NCBI GenBank assembly: GCA_003117195.1
Contig: BDSI01000017.1
Location: 682,001-746,000 of the forward strand
From: Eudorina sp. 2006-703-Eu-15
Lineage: Eukaryota; Chlorophyta; Chlorophyceae; Chlamydomonadales; Volvocaceae
Direction of reading: 5' to 3'
DNA: 64,000 bases
The notes under the pieces were generated by a model. That model was given only the letters and a program-made list of their open reading frames with translations, did not search any database and was not told the origin of the DNA. The position numbers were made by a program, and so were the translations under genes. Shown in pieces: positions 46,193-58,300 of the stretch (the stretch's first letter is position 1; every line of letters begins with the position of its first letter).

Positions 46193-46781
46193 GCATTTTG
46201 GGGCACGGAGGTTCGGTGTGGCTTAGTTGATTACAGAGAAGTGTGCGGGGGGAATGATTAGTGTGCCTTGGCCAGGTATTGTACTGTTACGATCGGGGTC
46301 TCAACACGATACACTGGAGGAGGGCGTGGGGCGAGATACTGCAATGCTCACTGTGTGACTGCAATCCTGCCCTAGTGGGATAGGTATGGCGGGGGGGCCG
46401 CCAGTGCACGCCTTTCGCACGTGCTGCGCCTGCTGGGGGTGCTGCGAGTGCTTTGGCTGTGAGGTGTCGGCGGGTTGGGGAGGCCCCTGGGCCGCCATTG
46501 CTGCAATGCGCCACTGCAACGTCACGCGCCCAACGATGCGTAGGATGGTGCCTCGTCATGGGAAGAGAGAGCCAGGAAGTGTGGAGAGAGGAAGCCGGAG
46601 CAGACCCAAAACCTCCTGCACCTCCCTCGGGTGTGGTCAACATCAGGCGGCGCCAGTTCAGTTCGTCTCCTGGGCCCCTGCTGCACAGTGTCAAGAAGGC
46701 AGTGCCTACTGCCTTGTAGCGCCTTATGAGTGCCTCTTTGGATAACGTGCTGGTGGGAAAGATGTTCTACGTTGCGTGCAG

Positions 46782-47374
46782 TCCCTTACCCCGCTGGCCA
46801 TCTGGGGCCGCCATCTGGACGCGGGGACCCTGGCCGACTACGCGCGCCCCGGGGTTGTTATCCACCCCAAACGCTGAACCACCCCAACCGCGCGTGCCAG
46901 GATGCCAACGCGCTCTTCTGCGTGGCCGTCGTGCACCTGCTGCCGCACCCGGGCGCCCTCGGAGTCGCCCGGGTGCCGCAGCAGGTGCGAGGGGCACGCG
47001 CCCTCGGAGTCGCCCTGGCGGCTGCGACCGGAGTCCTCGAGTCCGCCGGGACGAAATCCATCCGGTCGTGGCTGGCCGAGAGCTCAAATGAGAACCTGGA
47101 CCCGCCCACGTGCCGGAGAAACGTCGGCCACGTGTGGCACGCGCTGACTGTGGCCTTCCACGCGCTGCCACGAGGCACTGCGTGCCACTGCGTCACACTG
47201 CGTGTCGGCGTATCGTGTACCGCCAACCCGTACACGATACGCCGATCACGCAATGTGTCGTGACAGCGCTGCGCCGGCGCCTCGACTTAAGAGCCGGCCA
47301 TCCGGGTGATGCCCGCGTGTGGCGGCGACACGGACACCAACGCGGCCATCGTGGGCGCGATGATGGGCTGGTGA
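46782..47374 (+). pseudogene. ADP-ribosylglycohydrolase (ARH/DraG-type) relic
   Basis: ARH enzymes remove ADP-ribose from proteins or small molecules using two Mg ions. Three ordered pieces match the family. The first is 46782-46847, LTPLAIWGRHLDAGTLADYA. The second, after a shift of frame, is 46871 to about 47176, starting LNHPNRACQDANALFCVAVV (family style HPNxxCQDA) and later HVWHALTVAFHAL. The third is 47321-47374, GGDTDTNAAIVGAMMGW, the metal-binding Asp motif. Between pieces 2 and 3 lies an ~80-bp hairpin element whose sequence brings a stop at 47261-47263. An internal duplication of about 17 bp, carrying CGCCCTCGGAGTCGCCC, sits in piece 2. The N-terminal part of the family, with the first Asp/Thr metal ligands, is absent. 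An acceptor (GCAG) precedes piece 1, so this was once a spliced gene. It is most likely dead. Confidence 0.7.
47186..47264. mobile_element. Small fold-back (MITE-like) element
   Basis: Inner arms TCGGCGTATCGTGTAC (47205-47220) and its exact complement (47230-47245) surround a 9-bp loop. The symmetry continues imperfectly to about 35 bp on each side. A partial copy lies at 39547-39594. Its position inside the ARH relic, between two pieces in the same frame, suggests an insertion. I could not define a target-site duplication, so the mobile nature is inferred. Confidence 0.6.
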
Positions 47375-49931
47375 CCCAGGGGGAGGGGACCTAAAGGGAC
47401 GTTTTCTGTCGAGATGTGGGCCCCGAGGAAGGGATGTTAGCAGGAGGGGCCTGCTGGCAACGACTAGCAGGGCAACGCAGGTGCCAGAGAGGCGGGCGCC
47501 GGGGGCGCGTGTAATAGGTTGGGGTCCGTGTCCCGCATTCTCCCTCCACCGCACGATTGGAACCGGAACAAAAGCAAGGACAACTTGTTATTTTAGGCCT
47601 TGCCCAAAATGCGGTTTGTGGCGCAAGGTGAGACAGACTTGCTTGGGAAAGGCGGTGATTTCGGTTGGCTGGTTCTCCCGTCGGGTGGCTAGTTAGGTAC
47701 GGCACCGGGCCGTGCGGGTGAGCCTCGCAGTTTGTTGGGCCGTTGCTCCTTGTTAGACATTGTTTTCCGTCTTCGCAGACGTATAAAATAGTAGCGGTAT
47801 TACTTCCGGTACAGTAACGGGCCGTTGATCGGGCGCCGCCTAGCAACAGAGACAGCAGCCTGCCGACCCGCGAGTTGTTTGTCTCCCGCCCGCCCCCCCT
47901 CGTTCTTCGCGGCGCGTATGCGGTTTTGGACCGTGCGATAGGTGTCTGTCCTTGGGGTTTGTGCGCCTTAGGTTAGGCCGGTCCCGGTGCGGGGAGGTTT
48001 TGCCTTGACTCTGGTTCCCTTTTGCCTCCCCCTACGCCAGTCCGGGTCCGATCTCGCTCGAGGGAATCAGAGGTGGCGCACGTGTCTGTTGGCCGGCCGG
48101 TGGGGTTGTCGGTGCGTTGTCTGTGGGTGGGTTTTGGCTTTCCGTGGCTTCTCCTGCGCACCTTCGGAGGAGCGTTGTTCTTGCCTCGCTTGGGGGGTGT
48201 GCTGTGCCGCAGGCTAGGCAGTAGTTGAGAGCCTTAGGCGGCAGAGCGTAGGTTGCCGCGCACGTGCCAGCAGAGAGAGAAAGGTTAGTAGCGCTGAAAT
48301 AGAGCGCTCAGCTGGCGTGCGGTCTCGGCGGCGTGTTCTTTTACCCCCTTTTCTTGTTCACCTCCTAAGCTAGGGCGAGGCTGGGCGGTTGGTTGCGGTC
48401 GAGGCTTAGGGTTCTGTGCAGCGTTACACGAATGAGTGTACGTGTGATCGGGGTGGTGTAATTGGGGTTCGGGGTTAACACTGCCTGTCGAACCGCAGCA
48501 GATCACAAAAGCTGTTTGGGCCTTCATTGGTAAGAGCCGGATACTATGTAATCCCTTTGGAACAGCAAGTGAAAAGGGACGGAGGCGGATTGCATACGCC
48601 GGGGGAATGTGCACAACACGCACCGAGTGGAGCTGGCTTGTTGGCTTGACTGTTGGCCGAGGTTTAAGTTCAACCCCGGGTTGACCCTAGCAGGCCGCAC
48701 ATATCCGTCATCGCACTTTGCCGGGAACCGAGGCGCACCGGGAACCCCAACGCGGCACACTGTGGACGCCAAGAACCCGCGGGACCACCGCCGGCCCTTT
48801 CTTGTGAACATCGCCTTGAACTTGCATACGGGAGTAGTAGAGCGTCGATGCCCTGCATTTTAACATCTGAGCTTTTATAGTCATGCGCTCTTATGAACTG
48901 GTTTTAAGACTCTTCGCCTCTTGATTATCATACCCAATCTTTCTTTATCACGGGACTTGCATTAAGACCAGCTCGCCTTTTGCACCTGATTGCATATAAA
49001 CCGAGTAAGGTTTTGGGGATAGTGCCAGCCAATTGACTTCACCATGGCCACACCAAGAGGTCTTATTTCTGATGTAAGCTGCCTGCCACAGCCTTTTGCG
49101 CGAGAAGTTTGTTTGTTGCTCACAGATCAATGAGACCGCAACAGCTCGCCAACTTTGCAGCCGGTTTATGGTACCTGATCCTTTATGAACGTATGCTATA
49201 ATGTATGTTCCTGCAGGGCCTTCATGACGCGTTCCTGAGGCTCGACCGCTGGTGACATGGTTGGCCTCAAGGTGAGAACTGGTTTATGAATTAAAGTCCC
49301 CTTCAGCTCGCAAATATCTGGATGCTCTACATATGCCATACTGCGGGCGTGGTATTCATCGTCCGCAACGCAGCGATGCTTCAAAACCCGTCGGGAAAAT
49401 TGTTTAGGTCCGAGTTGCAAAACCCAAGTGGCATAACAAATGATAGCACTTTGATCTTGAGAACCGGAGCTGCAGGCTTTGTGAGCCACGCGTGATACAG
49501 AAGTCGTCTGTGGCACATCTATCATCCATCACCCGCCGCACCAGACTCGTGTTCTGCGCAATGTTTACGGCATTCATGGCTGAGATAGCGTCGTGTTACG
49601 TCTTTATGTTTGTCTTTGGCGTACATAATTACTCTGTTTCCATGCCAGCTGCGCCTTCAAGGGCATCACAATCGGAGGGAGCCATCTCCAAGGCAATTTC
49701 CAACGCGATCACATGCGGCATCATCCACCAAGGACATCTCGTATGACAGCATCGATCAAGGACGTCTGATATGACATCATCGATAAAGGAATCCTGATAA
49801 TGGCGTCTCCAAGCGCTCTCTTGACTCGATACGTGACACTCGTGAAAAGGTCAAACGGCTGAAAGCCGGTCCAATCATTGGACCTGCAGAACCTGGGGAA
49901 GTGTGCTACAGGCAAGTGGTCGAAATTTTCG
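47375..49931. other. Intergenic region, no gene supported
   Basis: About 2.6 kb. A TATA-like TATAAAATAG occurs near 47782, followed by a pyrimidine-rich stretch, but no coding region follows. The left part is G/T- and C-rich and the right part (48850-49900) AT-richer. Open frames are short and overlapping. Confidence 0.5.
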
Positions 49932-49932
49932 A

Positions 49933-50260
49933 AATGCCGCATGAAAGGAGGGCCATGGGGTGTGCGAGCTACTGGTCGGAATGCCGCATGAGAGGAGGGC
50001 CATTGGGTGTGCGAGCTACTGGTCGGAATGCCGCATGGGAGGAGGGCCGTTGGGTGTGCGAGCTACTGGTCGGAATGCCGCATGGGAGGAGGAGCGGCTA
50101 CTGGTCGGAATGCCGCATGGGAGGAGGGCCATTGGGTGTGCGAGCTACTGGTCGGAATGCCGCATGGGAGAAAGACAATTGGGTGTGCGAGCTACTGGTC
50201 GGAATGCCGCATGGGAGGAGGGCCATTGGGTGTGCGAGCTACTGGTCGGAATGCAGCTTG
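49933..50260 (+). repeat. 47-bp minisatellite
   Basis: Units start at 49933, 49980, 50027, 50074, 50109, 50156 and 50203, with a partial unit at 50250. All are 47 bp except the 35-bp unit at 50074. The consensus begins AATGCCGCATGGGAGGAGGG and ends TGCGAGCTACTGGTCGG. Units differ by only a few bases. Because 47 is not a multiple of three, one DNA unit is read in all three frames, and all three plus-strand frames stay open through the array. I do not think it is a real gene. Confidence 0.95.
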
Positions 50261-50420
50261 GGATCGCATTGGCGGAGATTGCTAACATCAGCAGCGGCGC
50301 AACGTGTGGTGGGGATCCTGGCGTCCGCTGCTGTGGACTGGATAACGGACGCTTTGATGGCGATTCACTGCTGTCGCCTTTATAATATAAGACCCCATTT
50401 CAAGTAATTTCTGCGTCACA

Positions 50421-50495
50421 GGGAGGGAGGGTGGTCGGGTGGGTTGCGATGCGCCGCGGGGAGGGAGAGTGGTCGGGTGGGTTGTGATGCGCCGC
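50421..50495 (+). repeat. Tandem duplication, ~37-bp unit
   Basis: Two adjacent copies (50421-50457 and 50458-50495) share GTGGTCGGGTGGGTTG and ATGCGCCGC with few differences. The repeat lies between the minisatellite and the second dispersed-repeat copy. Confidence 0.8.
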
Positions 50496-50601
50496 CTGCA
50501 TGCCCATTCTCGCTGATGTTCCAGTTGTCGATGTCATCCCTGGTCGCATGGAAAAACCGTGGGCCGGCGGCTCCTTCGGCTGCTCGCCTCACGACATGCT
50601 C

Positions 50602-51138
50602 GACCTCAGCCGAACCCGCAGTCATGTTCCGGTCATACATGGCCCGAAAGTAATGGTTAACATGACAAACAACTGAGCTGTACTAAACATATGGATACAA
50701 ATCTTAAGCCTACGCCCTGCGTCAACTGCACACTCGACTTGGATGGTGCAATAGTTGTCACGACCGTCTATGAAGGCGCCCGGATGCGCCTTAACTCGCG
50801 TCTGAAAGCTGCGCACAAATCCTCCGGCGAAATGAAAAATATAGCTCAATCGGCGTCCGAGGGTCCGGTCCACGTTTCCCATTCCACCTCAACGCCAAAG
50901 CCCTGAAAGGCGCACCGCCGATGCGGGGCACGCACCACGCCACTTACACCACGACACCACCCCCCGCATCGCACCACACACACACGTCTTCTGTGATCTG
51001 TCCCTAACGCGGCACCGACCCCCCTGTCTCCATCCTGTCTTGGTATCGGAGTATTGGGGTGCTCGTCATGTGTCGGGAACGCAGACCCTGTAATGCTGTA
51101 ATGCTATGGCTGACACCGCACCCGCAGAACCCCCCCTG
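50602..51138. repeat. Dispersed repeat, copy 2
   Basis: Same element and orientation as 43990-44394. This copy is longer, with extra segments near 50755-50785 and 51003-51085 that copy 1 lacks. It has no coding capacity and approximate ends. Confidence 0.85.
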
Positions 51139-51719
51139 AAGAGACATGGGCGCATTCCGGGACTCTGACCTCAGCCCACACCTCCCACATTTCTTCAACC
51201 ACTCATGGCCAGGAACACGATTATGGCTCCCGGCAGGGTGCTCATGCGAGAAACCCATACTCACACAAGAATTCACTACCTGTTTGGGTCGGGTGTCTTT
51301 GCAAAACACACGTATTGGCGCGCACACATCCCGTACAGCACACACACACACACACAAGCTGTTCGTGGCTGGACCTTAGAACCACGAATCACCTCCTTAC
51401 CCTGACCTAATGATAGCCCCAACCAAACGCCGTCCCAGTACGTCCCGAGTCACCAGGGTGCCACACGGGCGCTGTCTCAAAATCTGCAACCGCAGCGGGC
51501 GGATTGTCTAACCCCCCTTGTCTTACCCCCTTGCCCTTTCCGTCTCTCCCTCCCTCGACCTCCACAGCACGCACGGCCGGCCGCACACCCGCCCGCCCGC
51601 GCTGCGCCGCGCACCCGGGGTGCCGCACCGCCTCCGACCCCGCGGTTCGTTTCAGCAGCTTGGTGCCGCACTGTAACTCAACACAGTGCGCACATGCCGC
51701 ACACGGTGCGCGCAGGGTG

Positions 51720-51750
<31 letters not shown>

Positions 51751-52304
51751 GACACACCCCGTTACCGTACGTCATGACGGGCACTCCCATGCCAGCGTCC
51801 CTCCGCACTGCGCCGCCGGCAACCCGACCCACCCGCTCATCCACCCACCCTCCTACGCCTCCGCGGGGAAATCCGCCGCTCACCGAAGGCCGCAGCTGTG
51901 TACCTCCACACCCGGACCGGACCGGACCGCCGCGCTCGCTTTCTCTCTCTCGAGCGGAGTTACCAACCCACACCCGCCACCGCCGCCTGCCCCGGCCCGG
52001 TGGCCCGGGGGCGGCCCCCACCCGGCACCCGCCCTGCGCGACGGATCACGCTGCCCCTTGCTGATTCGCGTGCGTGACGTGCGGCGCATGCTTTTAAGGA
52101 CGGCGCGCTCGTGGACTCGTCCTCCCTGCCGGCCCTGGCCACGCCACCGCAAGGGATCCACACGAGCACCAGACCGTCTGTTTTGCGGCCGAGCTGAGGG
52201 TCGGCCCCTCACATGGGACCTGAAGTGGGTCTGCTGCTGCTGCCGCCATTTCTGAGCCTGCTGCTGCATACCGTACATGTCACGTGGCCGCCAGCACACG
52301 CACG
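51139..52304. other. Intergenic region with CA microsatellites
   Basis: CA dinucleotide runs lie at about 51340-51355 and 51720-51748. No exon was recognised. The right end is the 3' flank of the large coiled-coil gene. Confidence 0.6.
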
Positions 52305-55300
52305 TCACATGGACGTCAGCTTGGCGAAATCCACGTCCCCAAAGTCAAACTTGGGGGGTGAGGCCATGGGCGGTATCTCGTACATGTTGCTCAGGCTGGT
52401 CAGGTCGTCGTCCGCCAGGCTGCTCCCCGTGTCGGAGGTGAAGCTGCTGGAGGCCACCGGCGGCGGCGGGGTCGGGCCCGCGCCGCCGCTGCCGGGGCCC
52501 TGGCCGAAGTAGGCTCGCGGCGGGCCGTGGCCGCCGGACTCGTCCCGGTCCCGGCTGTCGGTCGCGAAGTCCAGACCTGCAGCGGACGGAAGGCGAGGGC
52601 AGGTCAGCGCACAGGCCGAGACACGAGGCGCAGCTGCGGGTGACAATCAAGGAAAGAAGGGCGCATGGCGCGACGGCAGTGGTGGGTGTCTGCATGGCGG
52701 CAGACGGAGGGAGTTGCGCTCCGCGAACGCCGTTGGACAGGTCCACGGCCGTTCCCGCCTCGTTCTCCCCACGCACCCACCACGCGCCCGTCAGCATTTA
52801 CCGCAGCAGCACCCCTAGAGAATCAGTGGAGCAGCGGGGCCAGGGCGCAGACACACACCGGGTGGGTCCCCTGTACGAGCGTACGAGCACCGATGTCACT
52901 CGAAACAAAGGCGCCTCGTCAAGCGTGCCCGCAACGCATAGCCGGCCGACCTCCCCCCTCGCCCGCCCGCCGCCACGTGCCCGTCCTCGGTGTAAAACCA
53001 GACTTTCCCCTTCGTACTTACCGTAGCTGCCGTACCGCCCGCCAGGGGCATCCAACAAACCCGAGCCGTGCCCCAGCAGCGGCGACGCGTGCTCGCGTTC
53101 CGTCACCCCGAGCAGCGCCGCCGCATGTCGAGAGGCGGCATCCGACAGCGGCGACCCAAACGTCCCCACACCGCCGTCGCCGCCGCCGCCGCCGCCGCTG
53201 GCACCGCGGCCGTGGGAGTGACCCATCGGCCGGCCGCCAAAGTGGCGTCCGTCGGCGCTGCCGCCCCCCGAGTTTGAGAGACCTCGGCCCCCTTGCAACA
53301 TCCCACGCGCATGGGGCTCCTCCCGCGGGTGCTGCTGCGACGTCGTCAGTCGTGCCAGCGCTTCCGCTTCCGAGAGCAGCTCCGATACCTGGCCGTACCG
53401 CTCACGGTAGTCCTGCAGCAGGCGCCGCCGGCGGGCGGACGCGAGAGAGGCCGAACTGGCGGCCACGACGCCGCCGGCGCCGTCGGCGCGCGTGTCGCCG
53501 TACGTCGCGTGCGCGCCGCCGGGGCCGGCGTAGAGACACGTGGCGCGTAGCGAGGTCACCAGAGCGTGCAGCGAGTGCATCTGACGGTTGGGAGTTGGCG
53601 GTTGGGACATAATCGGGTCAGTTAGAGAGTTTGACCAGACGGCCGGCGGAGGGGAACACGCTAGGGCAGCGCCGAGTCGGGAGTACCTCAGCAAGCTTAC
53701 GGCAACAGGAGCCAGGAACAAGCGGGGGAAGCGGCGGCGGCGGTTGGTAGCCGGCACAGCGTACTCTCGGCTGTTCGTGCGGAGGTTACACACCCTTCCT
53801 TGTGCCTGCCATCTGGTACCTAACTTGCAGATGCATACCCATGACATGGAATGCGGCCGGGTGCGTTCCACGTGTCCACGTGCTGCCCTGCCGCCCACGT
53901 GTGTTGAAGTCGCGAGGAGTCGAGGACGAGTCGAGGACAGGGCGGATGTGGGTGCCCCATCCGCCGCACCCCCTCCCCCCACACCCTCATCATGGTTGCA
54001 TCCCCCGCCACACCCGCACCTCGCTGCTCCGCTCCCAGTACGCCGCATCGGTGGTCACCAGCCCCGCCGCCGCGGCCGCCTGCGCCTCCACCAGCACCTC
54101 CGCCAGGCGCCCCCGCGCCGCCGCCTCCGCCACCTCCGTCAGGGCCGCCAGTCGGGAGGTCGCCAGTGCCAGCTCACCCCGCAGCGCCCGGCATCGCGCC
54201 CGCACCGCCACGAGATCCTCTCCGTCCTCCTCCTCCGCCACCGTATCTGCTGCTGCCGCCGCTGCTGCTGCTGCCGCAGCCGCCGCCGCGGCACCCTCCC
54301 CAGCACATGTCGCCGCCGCCCCGACGCCCAATGGGCGCTCCGGTGAACCACCCAAGCTGACCCCCGCGTCACTGCTGCTGGCACTTGTGCCCAGAGAGGC
54401 TTCCGCCGCCGCCGCCGGGACCGCCGCCGCCGCCGCGGCGGCGGCGGCAGCAGCAGCCGCGGCTTGCTGCGCCTCCGCCAGCCGCGCCTGCAGCGCCTCC
54501 GCCCTGAGCTCCGCCTGGCGCTGCGCCTCCTCCGCCTCCTCCAGCTCAACCTCCAGGACCACCAACCGCGCCTCCGCCTCCGCCTTGGCGGCGTCCACGA
54601 GCTCCTCCGCGCGGGTCTCCGCTGCCGCCGCCGCCGCCGCGCGCTGCTGCTCCGCCGCTCTCCGTACAGCCTCCAGCTGCGCCTCCAGCTCCCCCACCCG
54701 GCGCTGCCCTTCCACCACGCACTCCCGCAACCCTGCGGCCTCTGCGCGCGCCTCCGCTGCCCCCGAGACCGACTGCGCCAGCCGCGCCTCCAGCGCCGCT
54801 GCGTGCTCCCTGGACGCCGCCTCCGCCGCCGTCAGCTGCGAACGCACCTCCGCCAGCTCCGCCCGCAGCGCCTCCAACTGGCCCCGCATCCGCGCCGCCT
54901 CCTGCTCCGAAACCCGGCGCTCCTGCACCAGCCGCTGCTCCGCCTCCGCCAGCTCCCGTCGAACAGCTTCCAACTCTGACACCAGCGCCTCCGCCCTCGC
55001 CCGCGCCGTATCCTGCTCCTGCTCCGCTTCCCCTTCCGAGTCCGCGGTCCGGCCGTGCACCTCCGCTTCCGCTTCTGCCACGGCGGCGGCGGCCGCCGCC
55101 ATCATTTCCGCCTCCGCCAGCTGCTCCTCCAGCCGTCGCCGCTCCGCCTCCGCCGCCGACCGCGCCTCCGCAAGCTGCTCCTCCAACTGCTGCCGCTGCG
55201 TCTGCGCCTCCGCCAGGGCCTCCGCCAGCGTCCCCCTCTCTGCCTCCAGCGTCCGCAACCGCTCCTGCGCCTCCTCCAGCTCCCGCTGCGCCTTGAGCTT

Positions 55301-58300
55301 CTCGCTGTTGGCCGCTTTGACGTCCCGCGAGGCCGCCGTCGCCTCCCCCATCGCCACCTGCGCCTCCGCCCGGACATCCCGCATATCCGCCTGCAGACGC
55401 ACCAGCCGCTGCCGCGCCGTCTCCACCTCCTTGGCGGCGGCGTCGCGCGCCTGGCGCTCCCGCCGCTCGCGCTGTTCCGCGTCACTCAGCCGCCCCTGGA
55501 GCTCCGCGTGGGCGCCGGCGGACGCCGCCAGCTGGGACTCCAGGGAGGCGATCAGCTGGCGCGCCGCCGCGAGGTCGGCCGCCATGCGGTCGTTCTCCGA
55601 GACCAGGCGCGCGGAGTCGGCGGCGACGGCCGCCTCCGCGGCGGCGACTTGCGCGTCGACGGTCTCCGCCGCCGTCGCCGCCGAGCGCCGCGCGTCGCGC
55701 AGCTCCGCCGCCATGGCGTCCCGCTCTGCCTCGGCAGCGCGCAGACGCTCCAGCGCGTCTCGGGCCTCCAGCGCACGCGCTTCCGAGGCGGCCGCCTGCA
55801 TCTCAGCGCACGCGGCGGCTGCCGCCTCCGCCGCCTGTGCCTCCGCCAGACGCCGCTGCAGCGTGGCTTGCGCCTCCGCAGCGGCCGCCTTCGCCTCCGC
55901 CACCGCAGCCTGCGCCGCAGCCTCCTGCGCCCCTACCCGCTCCCGTGCGACTGCCAACTCGGACGTCAGAGTGGAGATCTCAGCCCTCGCGGCCTCCAAC
56001 TCCTTCTCCGCGGCGGTCAATTGCTGCCGGGCTGCCACCAGGCTCTCCTCCGCTCGCAACCCTGCCGCCGCCAGTGCCTCCGCTGGCTGGCCGCCCTCCC
56101 GCTCCTGCTCCTGTGAACGGCCGTGCAGCGCCGGCTGCGGGAGCTCCCCTGGCGAACCTCCCGCTCCGGAACCCACTTGGAGATGCGGTCCCGATCGCTG
56201 CGGCTCCTGATCCGGCAGCGGCAGCCGCTCCTGCTGCTGTTGCCGATGCCCGGGTCGCGGCGGCAGGCCGCCGTTACTGGACCGTGAGAGCGGGTGTGGC
56301 TGCTGCTGGTGCGAGTGGGGGTGGCCCTCCGCAGCCAGGCGGGTCACGGGCCGCGTCGCCCATTCGAAGTCATCGTCCGTGTGCCAGGAGTCGGAGCTGA
56401 GCCGCCAGGGGGACTGCGCGGGGCGCTGCTCCAGCTGCAGCAGCCCAGGCGCGGAGGCGGAGGTGGGGCAAACGGCGGGCGCCGGGCTCGCGCCCGCACC
56501 CGACGGCCGCCGAGTCGTGGTGGGAATGGCCGGGACGGCGGCGGTGGCCGCCTCCAGCGCCTGGCGCAGCCGGGTCAGCTCGTCTGTCAGAGTTGCGTTG
56601 TCGTGCCGCAGCTTGGCGGCCTCCGCATCGCGGCGGCGGAGCACCTTCCCGAGCAGTCGCCGCAGCTCCGGCGGCAGCTGCGGGGAATGGAACAAAAGGA
56701 CTGGGGTTGTGGACCGAAGCAGGGACCCGAAGCAGGGATTCCAGGAGGACTGGCTGTGTGCCAGGTGGCTGCTGCTGCTCGCCTCGTCTTCATTCACTCA
56801 TGCAGCGCTGTCCCACGAAACGCACTCGCAAGGTTCGTGACCCGTATGCCCGCCATCAACATGTGACGTGACGCCCTGCCCCGGCAACCCCGGCAGTTTA
56901 AATGCGAATCTTAAGCAAACCCACAGAGGGGCCCAATGCACGATGCCCTGTGACCTCGCCTTGGCACGCGCGCGTCCGCAAGCCGCACGTGCCCTCAACC
57001 ACATCCACCCTAAACCCATTTGCTATATTGTCGCCGCAGCCGCCACCACCACCACCACCACCACCACCATTGGTAATGTGCCCCCAGCCACCACTCACAT
57101 CGCGAGCGTGGACATGGCCGCTGCCACGGCCGGCGAGTCCGTGTATCGCACCGTCGCCGCCGTCCGCGGAGGAGGCGCCGTTGGCTGCCCCCAGCAACTT
57201 GTGGTCGGGATGCTGGTGGTGTTGCTGGTGACCGGTGGGTGTCGTCCCCGCCCCTGACCCCGCTGCTGCTGCTGCCGCCGCCGCGCCCGCCGCTGCACCG
57301 AAGGGCCCCTCCTGCGAACCCCCGTCTGACGAGCTGCACAGCTCCCGCAGGTGCACGTGGCTGCTCAGGTCCTCAAACAGCTGCGGGGTGCCCGGGGGAA
57401 GGACCGCGGAGGCATCTGGGTCAGCGGCCCTTTCGTGGCAATGTGTACACACACTCTCTCTCTAGAAGTTCCGACCGTGTCGCGCGGGGAACAACGACGC
57501 ACCCGACAGAGCCGGTCATCTGAAGGTCATTCGGCCGCCGACCCTATCGCCCCAGGCCCTCAAGCATGCATTCCGCGTCCTGTACCCACATCCCTGATCC
57601 GCCTTCCCAAATCCCCCCCCCCCGCAAGCGGCACCCGCCGACGGAACCCCTTGTGCCGTCTCTCCCCATCCTTCCCACCGGTCTGTGCCCACGCCCCTTC
57701 CGCGACACCAACCCCTTGCCGCCCCCCTCCGTGCCCCCACACCTCCATCTCCCGGAGCTTCCCCGCCAGATGTTCCACATTCGCCTGGCTGGCCTCCAGC
57801 TGCTCCTCCAGCTCCCGCACCCTCCGCCGCATCTCCACCAGCTCCCCGCTGGCCAGCTGCGCCTCCGCCTGCAGCTCGTCGTTCAACCGCCGCAGGTGCG
57901 CCAGGCTGGACTCCGTCGCAGTGCACCGCTGGGTCTCCGAGCGGAGGGACTGGGGGGTCAGGGTGTGGGGCGAGAGGGGCAGAGGCGGATAGTGGGGTAT
58001 AGAGACCCGGTAGGCAGTGGAGAGCGGAGATGAGCCAAAAGGAAAGGCCGAGGGGCCGCATCGCAAAGCGCAAGCGGAACACGATGCCAGGAGTTTCGGC
58101 ACGCCCCGCTGGCTGTCACATGCTGGACAGAAAGATGGCCCACTGTGCAGGTGGATGACCTTGCAAGCCCGGCGTTGCATCTCCCGGCCTGTTGCTGCTT
58201 CTTTTCTTCCCTCCCGTCCGTCCCATCTGTCCCAACAGCTCTCATCTCACGTTGATCTCCTCCTCCATGGCCATCCGCGCCAGCTGCGCCTCATGCAGCT

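Noticed and set aside
47775..47900. TATA-like motif and pyrimidine-rich stretch, suggestive of an LTR
   Set aside because: No paired repeat, primer-binding site or coding region was found on either side.
49933..50260. Possible CRISPR-like array
   Set aside because: Whole 47-bp units are repeated without unique spacers, and the genome is eukaryotic; this is a minisatellite.
53802..56210. 802-codon plus-strand open frame, Ser/Ala/Arg only
   Set aside because: It is the antisense shadow of the coiled-coil exon 56677-54020; the composition mirrors the opposite-strand Ala/Glu codons.
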